A stretch of 64,000 nucleotides of DNA from Thinopyrum elongatum (taxonomy: Eukaryota > Streptophyta > Magnoliopsida > Poales > Poaceae): assembly GCA_011799875.1 (NCBI GenBank), contig CM022299.1, positions 216,565,018-216,629,017 of the forward strand. The letters are read 5' to 3'. Shown here in pieces: positions 11,901-21,831 of the stretch; positions within the stretch are counted from its first letter, which is position 1; each line of letters starts with the position of its first letter. Below the pieces are notes generated by a model. The model made no database searches. It saw only the letters and a list, made by a program, of their open reading frames with translations, and was not told where the DNA came from. A program made the position numbers and the translations under genes.

Positions 11901-12913
11901 GTGGGAGCTCTGTAGCATTTCTAATCTTATATGTGGATGACATATTGTTGATTGGAAATGATATAGAATTTCTGGATAGCATAAAAGGATACTTGAATAA
12001 GAGTTTTTCAATGAAGGACCTCGGTGAAGCTGCTTACATATTGGGCATCAAGATCTATAGAGATAGATCAAGACGCTTAATTGGACTTTCACAAAGCACA
12101 TACCTTGACAAAATTTTGAAGAAGTTCAAAATGGATCAGGTAAAGAAAGGGTTCTTGCCTGTGTTACAAGGTATGAAGTTGAGTAAGACTCAATGCCCGA
12201 CCACTGCAGAAGATAGAGAGAAAATGAAAGATGTTCCCTCTGCTTCAGCCATAGGCTCTATCATGTATGCAATGCTGTGTACCAGACCTGATGTGTGCCT
12301 TGCTATTAGTTTAGCGGGGAGGTACCAAAGTAATCCAGGAGTGGATCACTGGACAGCGATCAAGAACATCCTGAAATACCTGAAAAGGACCAAGGATATG
12401 TTTCTCGTTTATGGAGGTGACAAAGAGCTCATCGTAAATGGTTACGTTGATGCAAGCTTTGACACTGATCCGGACGATTCTAAATCGCAAACCGGATACG
12501 TGTTTATATTGAACGGTGGAGCTGTCAGTTGGAGCAGTTCTAAACAGAGCGTCGTGGCGGGATCTACATGTGAAGCGGAGTACATTGCTGCTTCGGAAGC
12601 AGCAAATGAAGGAGTCTGGATGAAGGAGTTCATATCCGATCTAGGTGTCATACCTAGTGCATCGGGTCCAATGAAAATCTTTTGTGACAATACTGGTGCA
12701 ATTGCCTTGGCAAAGGAATCCAGATTTCACAAGAGAACCAAGCACATCAAGAGACGCTTCAACTCCATCCGGGATCAAGTCCAGGTGGGAGACATAGAGA
12801 TTTGCAAGATACATATGGATCTGAATGTTGCAGACCCGTTGACTAAGCCTCTTCCACGAGCAAAACATGATCAGCACCAAGGCTCCATGGGTGTTAGAAT
12901 CATTACTGTCTAA
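8927..12913 (+). CDS. Copia gag-pol polyprotein (intact frame)
   Basis: A single 1328-codon frame encodes all retrotransposon functions. Gag occupies about residues 1-250, followed by the zinc knuckle CFYCKQTGHWKRNC near 253. The aspartic protease has FDTGS with its Asp at 303. The integrase shows the H-H-C-C finger (WHCRLGH... CEPC, about 438-485) and catalytic Asps in IHTDVCGP and RSDRGGEY. The reverse transcriptase has QMDVKTAFLNG and YVDD near 1001. RNase H follows with YVDASFD and the ADPLTKPL end. No stop or frameshift is seen. A usual YGLKQASRSW block reads YGQVQASRSW, an uncommon change. The ATG at 8927 is the first in frame. The product would be cut by its own protease in cytoplasmic particles. 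Confidence 0.92.
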   Translation: MARDVVPLNFNAFLEKAKLKDDGSNYTDWVRNLRIILIAAQKNYVLEAPLGAKPAAGAEPDVMNVWQSKADDYSIVQCAMLYGLEPGLQRRFERHGAYEMFQELKLIFQANARIERYEVSNKFYSCKMEENSSVSEHILRMSGYNNHLIQLGVNLPDDSVIDRILQSLPPNYKSFVMNYNMQGMDKTIPELFAMLKVAEVEIKKEHQVLMINKTTSFKKKGKGKKKGNFKKNGKQVVVQEKKPKSGPKPETECFYCKQTGHWKRNCPKYLADKKDGKVNKGICDIHVIDVYLTRARSSTWVFDTGSVANICNSKQGLRIKRRLAKDEVTMRVGNGSKVDVIAVSTLPLHLPSGLVLDLNNCYLVPALSMNIISGSCLMRDGYSFKSENNGCSIYMSNIFYGHAPLKSGLFVLNLDSSDTHIHNVEAKRCRVDNDSATYLWHCRLGHIGVKRMKKLHSDGLLESLDYESLGTCEPCLMGKMTKTPFSGTMERATDLLEIIHTDVCGPMNVEARGGYRYFLTFTDDLSRYGYIYLMKHKSETFEKFKEFQSEVENHRNKKIKFLRSDRGGEYLSYEFGVHLKQSGIVSQLTPPRTPQLNGVSERRNRTLLDMVQSMMSLTDLPLSFWGYALETAAFTLNRAPSKSVETTPYELWFGKKPKLSFLKVWGCDAYVKKLQPDKLEPKSEKCVFIGYPKETVGYTFYHRSEGKTFVAKNGSFLEKEFLLKEVSGRKVELDEVIVPAPLLESSSSQKPIPATSTPISEEANDDDHETSDQVTTEPRRSTRVRSAPEWYGNPILEVMLLDHDEPTNYEEAMMSPDSAKWLEAMKSEMGSMYENKVWTLVDLPDDRQAIENKWIFKKKTDADGNVTVYKAQLVAKGFRQVQGVDYDETFSPVAMLKSVRIMLAIAAFYDYEIWQMDVKTAFLNGFLEEELYMMQPEGFIDPKGANKVCKLQRSIYGQVQASRSWNKCFDSVIKAYGFIQTFGEACIYKKVSGSSVAFLILYVDDILLIGNDIEFLDSIKGYLNKSFSMKDLGEAAYILGIKIYRDRSRRLIGLSQSTYLDKILKKFKMDQVKKGFLPVLQGMKLSKTQCPTTAEDREKMKDVPSASAIGSIMYAMLCTRPDVCLAISLAGRYQSNPGVDHWTAIKNILKYLKRTKDMFLVYGGDKELIVNGYVDASFDTDPDDSKSQTGYVFILNGGAVSWSSSKQSVVAGSTCEAEYIAASEAANEGVWMKEFISDLGVIPSASGPMKIFCDNTGAIALAKESRFHKRTKHIKRRFNSIRDQVQVGDIEICKIHMDLNVADPLTKPLPRAKHDQHQGSMGVRIITV

Positions 12914-12935
12914 TCTAGATTATTGACTCTAGTGC

Positions 12936-12946
12936 AAGTGGGAGAC
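12936..12946 (+). other. Polypurine tract
   Basis: The purine-rich aagtgggagac directly abuts the 3' LTR start, where plus-strand DNA synthesis is primed in LTR retrotransposons. Confidence 0.6.
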
Positions 12947-14663
12947 TGAAGGAAATATGCCCTAGAGGCAATAATAAAGTTATTATTTATTTCATTATAT
13001 CATGATAAATGTTTATTATTCATGCTAGAATTGTATTAACCGGAAACATGATACATGTGTGAATACATAGACAAACAGAGTGTCACTAGTAAGCCTCTAC
13101 TAGACTAGCTCGTTAATCAAAGATGGTTATGTTTCCTAACCATAGACATGAGTTGTCATTTGATTAACGGGATGGACAATGATGTGATTGACTTGACCCA
13201 TTCCGTTAGCTTAGCACTTGATCGTTTAGTATGTTGCTATTGCTTTCTTCATGATTTATACATGTTCCTATGACTATGAGATTATGCAACTCCCGTTTAC
13301 CGGAGGAACACTTTGTGTGCTACCAAACGTCACAACGTAACTGGGTGATTATAAAGGTGCTCTGCAGGTGTCTCCGAAGGTACTTGTTGAGTTGGCGTAT
13401 TTCGAGATTAGGATTTGTCACTCCGATTGTCGGAGAGGTATCTCTGGGCCCACTCGGTAATGCACATCACTATAAGCCTTGCAAGCAATGTAACTAATAA
13501 GTTAGTTGCAGGATGATGCATTACGAAATGAGTAAAGAGACTTGCCGATAACGAGATTGAGCTAGGTATTGAGATACCGACGATCGAATCTCGGGCAAGT
13601 AACATACCGATGACAAAGGGAACAACGTATGTTGTTATGCGGTTTGACCGATAAAGATCTTCGTAGAATATGTAGGAACCAATATGAGCATCCAGGTTCC
13701 GCTATTGGTTATTGACCGGAGACGTGTCTCGGTCATGTCTACATAGTTCTCGAACCCGTGGGGTCCGCACGCTTAAAGTTCTGTGACGATTTGTATTATG
13801 AGTTTATGTGTTTTGATGTACCTAAGGTAGTTCGGAGTCCCGGATGAGATCGGGGACATGACGAGGAGTCTCGAAATGGTCGAGACGTAAAGATCAATAT
13901 ATTGGACGACTATATTCGGACATCGGAAAGGTTCCGAGTGGTCCGGGTATTTTTCGGAGTACCGGGGAGTTACGGGAATACGGGGAAGAAGTATATGGGC
14001 CTTATTGGGCTTTAGGGGAGAGAGAGAGGTAGGCCGCGCGCCCCCCAAGGCCTAGTCCGAATTGGACTAGGGGGAGGGGCTGCGCCCCCTCCTTCCTTCT
14101 CTTCTCTCTTCCCCTTCCTTCTCTCCTACTCCTACTACTTGGAAGGGGGGGAATCCTACTCCCGGTGGGAGTAGGACTCCTCCAGGGCGCGCCATAGCTA
14201 GGCCGGCCCTCCCCCCTCCTCCACTCCTTTATATACGTGGCCAGGGGGCACCCCATAGACACAAAAATTGATCATTGATCTCTTAGCCGTGTGCGGTGCC
14301 CCCCTCCACCATAATCCACCTCGATCATATCGCAGCGGTGCTTAGGCGAAGCCCTGCGTCGGTAGCATCATCATCACCGTCACCACGCCGTCGTGCTGAT
14401 GAAACTCTCCTGTGAAGCTTTGCTGGATCGGAGCTCGCGGGACGTCATCGAGTTGAACGTGTGCTGAACTCGGAGGTGCCGTGCGTTCGGTACTTGGATC
14501 GGTCGGATCGTGAAGACGTACGACTACATCAACCGCGTTGTGCTAACGCTTCCGCTTTCGGTCTACGAGGGTACGTGGACACACTCTCCCCTCTCGTTGC
14601 TATGCATCACCATGATCCTGTGTGTGCGTAGGAATTTTTTTGAAATTACTACGTTTCCCAACA
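12947..14663 (+). repeat. 3' LTR of BARE1-like Copia
   Basis: 1717 bp, TG...CA, near-identical to the 5' LTR. It carries a small deletion near 13172 (gggatggacaatgatg) and an extra GC pair near 14188. Confidence 0.93.
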
Positions 14664-14668
14664 ACATA

Positions 14669-14864
14669 AGCTTACCCTTCCAGCAGCTTAGTTTCTTCTC
14701 GAATCGATCTTCGATACATTTCCACTCCTTATTAGTTAGTTTCCTATGATGGATTGGAATGCCTAGATAGCTGAACGGTAATGACCCCAGTTCACAGCCG
14801 AACAATTGCATGTAGTTGTCTTGGTCATCTTTGGCCCTACCAAAGCAGAACAATTCTCTCTTGT
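14669..14864 (-). pseudogene. LINE reverse transcriptase fragment
   Basis: The upstream piece of the LINE split by the Copia element. Visible LINE RT text includes ELFCFGRAKDDQDNY, FSYLGIPIHHRKLT and CWKGKL. It starts inside the RT domain because the LINE was 5'-truncated at insertion, so the catalytic YADD region was never present. The next residues of the domain lie at 5963 downward. Confidence 0.8.
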
Positions 14865-14878
14865 GAATACTAGGTATG

Positions 14879-15817
14879 GTTGTGACCATGATAACTGTCA
14901 AGCATATGCAAGATGTCAAAGATTGTCTTTGGATACTTTCTTTTGTTAACCTTTCGAGAAATTCAACTTTCTCTTCTAGAGAGACATGACTAGTTATTTA
15001 TCTTTTGAAAGATCTGTAAGTTTTCACTGGTTTATGTACAATGTATGCTATGAATTGTATCTTTTGTAATATGAGCAGTGTTTTTTCTTGTTGTTGTTAT
15101 GGTTGAGCACACAAGAATATCTCTGAGATTTTGGTTCATATCAGTATGTACTATCCTGGGATTTTGGTTCATGTCCAATCCTTATGTTGGTGCAGAACAA
15201 GTACTTCATGTGTTGGATAAATTCTAAGAATGAATATTATAGTTCCTTTAAGAGATGTCTAGCTATTTATTCTGAGAGGAATAACTTTGAAATTGTTGCC
15301 AATTTTGTAGCCTGGGTATTGTAAGATGAAGCTTGTTCCACATCTAGTGCAATAATGATAACTGCTAGTAGGTCGTTCGCAGACTGAAATCCCTTGTATT
15401 GTAGACAACCTGGGTATAGCTTCTTAATTGCCAACCTCTGAGTTGCATATTCAACAGAAGACAACTCTCGATAGGTTCTTCTTCGCATATGTTCAGCCAA
15501 ACAAAGGTTTCAATTATTATAGGTTTGAATGACTTAGAACCTGACTTTTTTCTCCCCCTTTCAATCTTCAACTGAATTCATATGAAGGGGAAGTATGAAT
15601 GGATTGCCCGAGATAACTCACATTGAATGACTAGAAAAGGGCTCACAAAAGGGTAATGTTGGGACAGAACAACTGACGTAAAATAGCTCAGCTCAAAAAA
15701 TCTATTCAACTGAATTCGTACATCCAAAGATTACAGATTGCATGCCGATACAACTTCAGAATTCGGACTACACAAACAAGCATTGAGCTGCAGAATCAGA
15801 CTACAGGAGCAAGCGAC
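14879..15817. other. AT-rich non-coding DNA
   Basis: No recognisable protein or repeat. Short minus-strand frames at 15267-15571 show no known domain. Before the LINE inserted this DNA was continuous with 4481. Confidence 0.4.
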
Positions 15818-15819
15818 TA

Positions 15820-15980
15820 CTCCCTCCGTTCCTAAATATTTGTCTTTTTAGAGATTTCAAATGGACTACCACATACGGATGTATATAGACATATTTTAGA
15901 GTGTAGATTCACTCACTTTGCTCTATATGTAGTCACTTGTTGAAATCTCTAGAAAGACAAATATTTAGGAACAGAGGGAG
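15820..15980. mobile_element. Stowaway MITE
   Basis: A 161-bp element with terminal inverted repeats ctccctccgttcctaaatat at the left and its complement (one mismatch) at the right, flanked by TA duplications at 15818-15819 and 15981-15982. These are the defining features of Stowaway (Tc1/mariner-type) miniature elements in grasses. It is closely related to the copy at 62016-62176. Confidence 0.9.
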
Positions 15981-15982
15981 TA

Positions 15983-16430
15983 GATAATAAGTTTTTGGGT
16001 CGCCGTCACCGTCGCTTGAGGGCATCACCATGGTCGTCAGCCACCATGGTGTGGGGAGCTTCGTGGCCACCGAGTCGCCGTAGAATGAGGGGCAGCTGTG
16101 CGGTAGCGGATTGTCTTGTGTGGGCGGAGCAACGGTCACCTAGTCACCTGCTCATGGTGAAGGGCCCAGGCTGCCAATCGCCGTCACCCGAGGCGTCGAG
16201 CCACCGTCGTGTGTGGGCGGAGCTCCGGCCGCCTAGTCACCTATGCGTGTGGCAGCGCCCTGACCGCCGGTTGCTGATCGCCCGAGGCGTCGAGCCACCG
16301 TCATCGATGCGTGAGGGATAGCGACCCGGCCGTCGAGTAGTCGTCGCATGCGAGAGCGCCGCACCGGCGCCGGCGCCGCCGAGTCACCATCGTGCGGCTA
16401 GGTTATGGAGGCGGTCAATTTTCTCGTACG
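15983..16430. other. GC-rich segment without recognised gene
   Basis: Rich in gccgtcaccgtcg-like words, with imperfect internal repeats (gaggcgtcgagccaccgtc occurs twice, near 16188 and 16283). It could be a captured 5' gene piece, but no protein family is visible. Confidence 0.35.
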
Positions 16431-16453
16431 GGATAACTAAATCCTAGAGTAAT

Positions 16454-16606
16454 TGAATAAAGAGGGGGGGTATCTGCTAATTTGTGTTTAAGTGGGTTAT
16501 TAGAAGTCCCACCTGTGATCCATGACGTCCACAGTTGATCCAACAGTCCATGATAGAAATTTCTAGATTTCCACCGAATACTCATTTTCACCTGATACTT
16601 CGCCTT
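16454..16606 (-). repeat. Right arm of the distant inverted repeat pair
   Basis: Reverse-complement partner of 3010-3167, with about a dozen and a half scattered differences. It includes the G7 tract at 16464-16470 opposite the C-run on the left. See the left arm for possible origins. Confidence 0.65.
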
Positions 16607-17345
16607 ACTTAAGATCCAATTAGATGAATGTTGTTTATTTCCCATATAGTTTCTAATTAGAATGGTCTCATATGCGGGTTTGGGACGTGGCATGAATATA
16701 TGGTTTTGTGATCTATGGTCTTATAGTCATCTGTTGGATGGGTCATAATTGAAATTTTCTTGAGGACAAACCCGTGCATAAGTTTTGAGAGTTAAACCTG
16801 TTTTATGAGAGTTAAAGCTATTTTTTGAGAGTTAAACCCGTCCATACGAATATAACTTTTTTAGAACTGGTCAAACTATTTTTTGTGAGAGTTAAGGCTG
16901 TTTTCTTGAGGACAAGCCCATGAATAAGTATCTCATCTTTATAAATTAATTAATAGGATGGCAATTTAAGTTTATTGAAGCTCTTTTTAAGAAGCGGGGG
17001 TCTGCTTTGGTTTCTTGCTATTTGCCTATTCTCTTAAAAACACTTGACTAGATGGAGCTGATGGTTTTTACATCAATAATTTGGGCAGTTAAATATGGCG
17101 TTTTCAAATAAAGGATTTCAAAAATCTAATATGGCATGCCTATTTTTCATGGAAAAACAAATGATACCTTATTTACTATTTAGTTTTTAAGCTAGACCAG
17201 TTTGACTACACGCTTCCTGATGTGCCTTCTCTTTTGGAATAGTTATAGAATGCTCCTAATTACGAGATGTTCCTTTGTTACTATCTGAAGTTCTGCCTTG
17301 GGTGGCCTCTGTCTTGGTTTACAACTCCATATGGCCTATGTATAA
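16607..17345. other. AT-rich non-coding DNA
   Basis: Contains three imperfect direct copies of gagagttaaacctgttttttgag-like text between 16785 and 16900 and nothing else I can name. It ends at the target duplication tataa of the next Copia element. Confidence 0.4.
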
Positions 17346-17517
17346 TGTTGAACCGGTATGGGCCCTAGCCCATTTGTACCTGTCACTTGAGCCCAAGCCC
17401 ATGAGAAAAGTTGACCTAGAAGAGGAGCCCCTCCACCTCGGTTCTGTGTGAGCCGCCACACACGAAGAAAGACACAGCAGCAGCTGCTCCTGGTATGCTC
17501 CTCCTCCAAGATCAACA
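17346..17517 (+). repeat. 5' LTR of short-LTR Copia
   Basis: 172 bp, TG...CA. It differs from the 3' LTR at about three positions (for example cccatttgtacc against cccatatgtacc). Confidence 0.92.
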
Positions 17518-17520
17518 TAG

Positions 17521-17529
17521 TATCAGAGC
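17521..17529 (+). other. Primer-binding site
   Basis: tatcagagc three bases inside the LTR edge matches the core of the initiator tRNA-Met primer site. Confidence 0.6.
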
Positions 17530-17881
17530 AGGCTGCAGAGGCAGCGGCAGCACCGGTGGTGTAATCCAGTGAGGAGGAGCTGCGGGGGCGAGCGGCGGCG
17601 AGCTGGGAACAGCGGCTGCGGCTGGAGGCGGAGTGCAGCGAGGCGGCACGGCCGGCTCGGGCGAGGAGGTTGTTGTGCGCGCATGCTGCTAGAGCTGCTG
17701 CGCGCTGGAGGTGCGGCTGCTGCCTGCTGCTGCTGCGTGAGGCAGCGAGAGAGAGATTGAGGGGAAGCGAGAAAAGGAAGGAGAGGTGATGAACTGCTGC
17801 TGGGTGAGAAGAGGAGTGCTACTGCTGCTTGCAGGTGCTGAAGGTCCTGCTGTTTTGGTCTACTACTGACTGAAAGGGAAA

Positions 17882-20800
17882 ATGGCGAAGGAAGCACTAG
17901 CGGCTGCAATGGACAAGCTTGCGGATGTCATGGCCGTGAAGCTGCTGGCTGCCGGTGAGAAGGCACCTGCTGATGTGGGCTTGAGCGTTGTGCAGGCAGA
18001 GATGATGTAGAAGATTGAGCTGGCTCCAAACGAGGTGAAGTTAGAAGGTGTAGAGAACTACCTGAGGTGGTCGAGGAGAGGTAAACTCATCCTCAGAACT
18101 AAGTCACTGGAGGACTATGCTCTTGGTGAGGTGAAGGAACCAGAAGACAAGAGGGGAGCTTCATGGAAGAAATGGAATGCCACGGACAGTTTGGTGTTGA
18201 ATTGGCTGCTGAGTTCTCTATCCCCTTCTGTTGTTGCTTCGGTGGAGGACCTCCCTACTTCTACTGAGGTATGGGTAGCGTTAGCTAGTATGTACTCAGG
18301 GAAGGGAAATGTCATGTTGGTCTCCAAAATTGAAGACACCGTGCATGATCTGACTCAAGGTGATAGGACTGTAATGATGTATGTTGAAGAGCTGAAACAT
18401 CTTTGGGCTGATTTAGACTATCTTGCACCTCTTGTGTTGCCACATGCTGAGTGTGCAGTGATAGCTAGAAAGTGGGTTGAGGATAGGCGTGTCCTCAAGT
18501 TTCTGAAGGGACTGGACTCCATGTTTGAGAATAGAAGGGCTATCTTAATGCAATGAGCTGAGTTGTCGTCACTAAGAGATGCCATTGCTGCTATAGCATA
18601 GGAGGAGACTAGACTGAAAGCTGTGGAGCGGTTAAAGGTGGCTTCCAGACCTGCTTATCACATAATGAATAGGCCTGAGACAAGAGACTGCCACAATTGT
18701 GGGCTGAAAGTGCATCTCAGTTACCAGTGCACAGCCCCATCGAAGAGAGACAACAGAGGCAGAGGAGGTTACAGAGGTAGCTACAGAGGAGATGGCAGGG
18801 GGTACTATCATGGAAGCAATAACAGGGGCAGAAGTGCTCCAAGTAACTATAACAGCTACAATCGCTACCAAGGGGAGGCCAGAGCGAATGTATATGTCAT
18901 GAGTGAGGGCCAGTCTAGTTCTTCTCATAGTCAAGACATGAGAAATGAGCAGCAGGGTCGGGACAAGAGGAACGACCAGCAGGCAGAGACAACGTTTGGT
19001 GACTTTGCTCATTTTGTGTACTTTGATGAAGGTAATGAAACTGCATCTGTTGTTGTTCATAGGGTTGGTGTAGATTGGGTTTTAGACTCAGGGGCATCAA
19101 AACATGTAACCGACAACGTTAGAGAGTTTGAATGCTATCAAAAATACCCCCAATCATACAATGGAACTATTCAAACTGCAGATGTACCGCACAACCTATT
19201 AAGGGGGTTGGGGCAGTGTAATGTACTCCAAGTATTAAGTTGGAATCAGTTTTGCATGTTCCAGCTTTCCCAGTTAGTCCAGTGTCATTGAGTGCTTTGA
19301 TTGATCAGATAGATTGTGACGTAACTCTTAACAAGTACCGCTGTTTGATTCAGGAGACGGGAACTGGGAGGAGGCTTGGGGCAAGAACCAGGCATAGAGG
19401 ACTATGGTACATGGATTGCCAGGAGGATGTGAAGACTGCTGGCATGGCTCTTGCTGCGACTGCGACAAAGAAGGAAGCATTAGCTATGATCCGCCATTGT
19501 AGGTTTGGACATGTTTCTTTTGAGAAAAAGAAGAAAGCTTTCCCTGATGTAATGAATGGTTTAGATAAAACCAAGTTATGGTGTGAGGCATGTGAGTATG
19601 CTAAGCACACTCGGACATCGTATGTGAGTAAGGGGCTCAGGAGTATAGTCCCATTTGTGCTTGTTCACTCAGATGTTTGGACATGTCCATGAACCTCGAT
19701 AAATGGAATGAAATATTTTGTCACCTTCATTGATTGCAATACTCGCATGACATGGATGTATCTAATGCGACATAAAGATGAGGTGTTTGAGTGTTTCAAG
19801 GACTTCTGTGCGTATGTTAAAACTCAATTCAAAGTGCAGGTTCAAATGATAAGGACTGACAATGGGACATAATATGTCAACAGAAGGCTTGGAGGGTTCC
19901 TATCAGACCAAGGTATTCTGCATCAGACATCTTGCCCGGACACTCCTCCCCAAAATGGCGTGGCAGAGCGAAAAAATCGGCATATCCTTGAGGTGGCGCG
20001 CTCAATCATGTACACTATGAATGTGCCAAAGTGTCTATGGGGCGAAGCCGTTCTGACTGCAACCTCTCTGATCAATCGCACACCATCCATGATACTGGGT
20101 ATGAAATCTCCTTGTGAACTCTTATTAGGAGAAAATAAATTTAGTGTGCCACCAAAGGTGTTTGGATGTACTTGTTTTGTCAGGGATCATAGACCTGCTG
20201 TGAACAAGCTGGATCCCCGGGCGGTGAAGTGTATCTTTATTGGCTATCCTTCTGGACAGAGAGGGTATAAGTGTTGGAGTCCTTCTGATAGGCGCACTTT
20301 CATGAGCATGGATGTGACATTCTGGGAATCTAATCCTTACTATGGTGAAAAAACTGACTTGAGCTCGGTGTTTGAATGTCTGGACCAGCCTGCGGTTGGT
20401 CCAGAGGGGGAGAGGGTGTCGCAACCTCAAGTATCTAAAGCAAGAGGGGGAGAACAAGGTCAGGAAGAGGTGATGCAGCAGGCAAGACCGCTAATGGTGG
20501 GCACTATACCCATGTTGCTGCTGTCTAGTGGGGAGGGTGAAACAGAAACGCATTAGGTTCAACAGCAACCTGAGCAGCAGCAGGGCATAGAGCAACCTGA
20601 GTAGCAGCAGGGCATAGCACAGAAGCCACTTAAAGTCTACACCCGTCGAGTCAAGGCAAATGAACCCCAGGGGGAGCAAGCAGGAAATGAGAATGTGATG
20701 CAGGGGGAGTCACACATAGAACATGAGGACTCATCCATGGAGATGCCAATTGCGTTGAGGAAGGGAACTAGGGCTGCGGCTGCCAAACCTGTGGAGAGAT

Positions 20801-21831
20801 ATGGGTTTGAACATAATATTGGGATTTATGTGAATTATGATGCTCTGCCGGCTCATATAAAGTGTTCATTGCTTCTCTTCAAGCGGTGGTTGTTCCTTCA
20901 GATTGGAAAAATGCAAAGAAGGACCCTAAGTGGTGTGCTGCTATGGGAGAAGAACTAGAAGCATTGAGAAAACAGAGGACTTGGGAGTTAGCTAAGCTGC
21001 CAGCAGGAAAGAAAATAGTGAGCTGCAAATGGGTTTATTCTGTCAAACAGAATCCTGAAGGTAAGATTGAGAGATACAAAGCCAGATTAGTTGCAAGAGG
21101 ATATAGTCAAACCTATGGACGAAACATTTGCTCCAGTAGCAAAAATGAACACTGTGAGGATATTAGTATCATGTGCAGCCAACTTTGGATGGCCTTTGCA
21201 TCAATTAGATGTGAAAAATGCTTTCTTGCATGGGGAACTAAAAGAAGAAGTGTATATGGAAGTCCCCCCTGGATTGGACTCATCTAAAACTGAAGGCAAG
21301 GTGTGTAGATTGAAAAAGTCTTTGTATGGTCTGAAACAATCACCGAGAGCTTGGTTCGATAGATTCCGAAGGGCTATGTGTGAAATGGGATACAAACAAT
21401 GCAATAAGGATTACACTGTCTTCTACCGACATCAGAATAGGAAGATTGTCATCCTCGCAGTCTATGTAGATGATATAATCATAACTGGAGATGATGGGAC
21501 GGAGATAGCAAGGTTAAAGGAGTGTCTTGGAAGGGCATTTGAAGTGAAGGATCTTGGACAGATGAAGTATTTTCTGGGTATTGAGATTGCAAGTTCTGCC
21601 AAAGGGATAGCCTTGTCCTAGCACAAGTACACCTTGGATCTCCTCAGTGATATGGGAATGTTAGAGTGTCGAGCTGTTACTACCCCAATTGACCAAAACC
21701 ATAAGGTAACAACACAATCTGGAGATCTAGTGGATAAGGGGAAATACCAAAGACTGGTGGGGCGTTAACTATACTTGTGTCACAGAAGGCCAGAAATTTC
21801 CTATGCTGTGAGCATAGTGAGTAGGTATATG
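17882..21831 (+). pseudogene. Copia gag-pol, 5' part, with stops and frameshifts
   Basis: Begins MAKEALAAAMDKLADVMA. The gag frame continues to about 19230 but has stops TAG at 18008, TGA at 18554 and TAG at 18599. A degenerate zinc knuckle (CHNCGLKVHLSYQC) and an arginine-glycine-rich stretch follow near 18690-18860. The protease keeps VLDSGASKH. After a frameshift near 19240 come the integrase zinc part (RHCRFGH... CEAC), VHSDVW, RTDNGT, and NGVAERKNRH. Then come RT blocks LYGLKQSPRAW and VYVDDIIITG (21301-21490) in other frames, with further stops near 19690, 19870, 20555, 21620 and 21766. The Tat element interrupts it just before RNase H. Confidence 0.88.

Larger units (their letters stand above)
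5964..14663 (+). mobile_element. Complete Copia LTR retrotransposon, BARE1/WIS/Angela type
   Basis: Two LTRs of about 1.72 kb (5964-7689 and 12947-14663) begin TGAAGGAAATATGCCC and end CAACA. They flank a primer-binding site, one open gag-pol and a polypurine tract. The 5-bp duplication acata sits at 5959-5963 and 14664-14668. LTR size, the phrase ccctagaggcaataataaag and the protein all fit the BARE1/WIS/Angela group of Triticeae. By eye the LTRs differ at roughly two dozen positions, mostly transitions, plus a few small indels, so insertion is recent on the scale of this locus. It landed inside a LINE. Confidence 0.93.
4496..14864 (-). mobile_element. 5'-truncated LINE, split by a Copia element
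   Basis: A minus-strand LINE whose 3' A-tail is the T-run at 4496-4503 and whose truncated 5' edge is at 14864 inside the reverse transcriptase. Target duplications gaatactaggtgtg (4482-4495) and gaatactaggtatg (14865-14878) differ at one base. The two LINE pieces, 4496-5963 and 14669-14864, were about 1.66 kb together before the Copia element landed. The coding sequence runs on across the Copia insertion site, from the Cys-Trp-Lys-Gly-Lys-Leu stretch at the edge of the right piece into the Ser-Tyr-Gly-Gly stretch of the left piece. The 3' end has the GC-rich stretch common to Triticeae LINEs. Confidence 0.85.

Noticed and set aside
15267..15571. Overlapping minus-strand frames of 68 and 77 codons
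   Set aside because: No domain and no matching neighbour; chance frames in AT-rich DNA.
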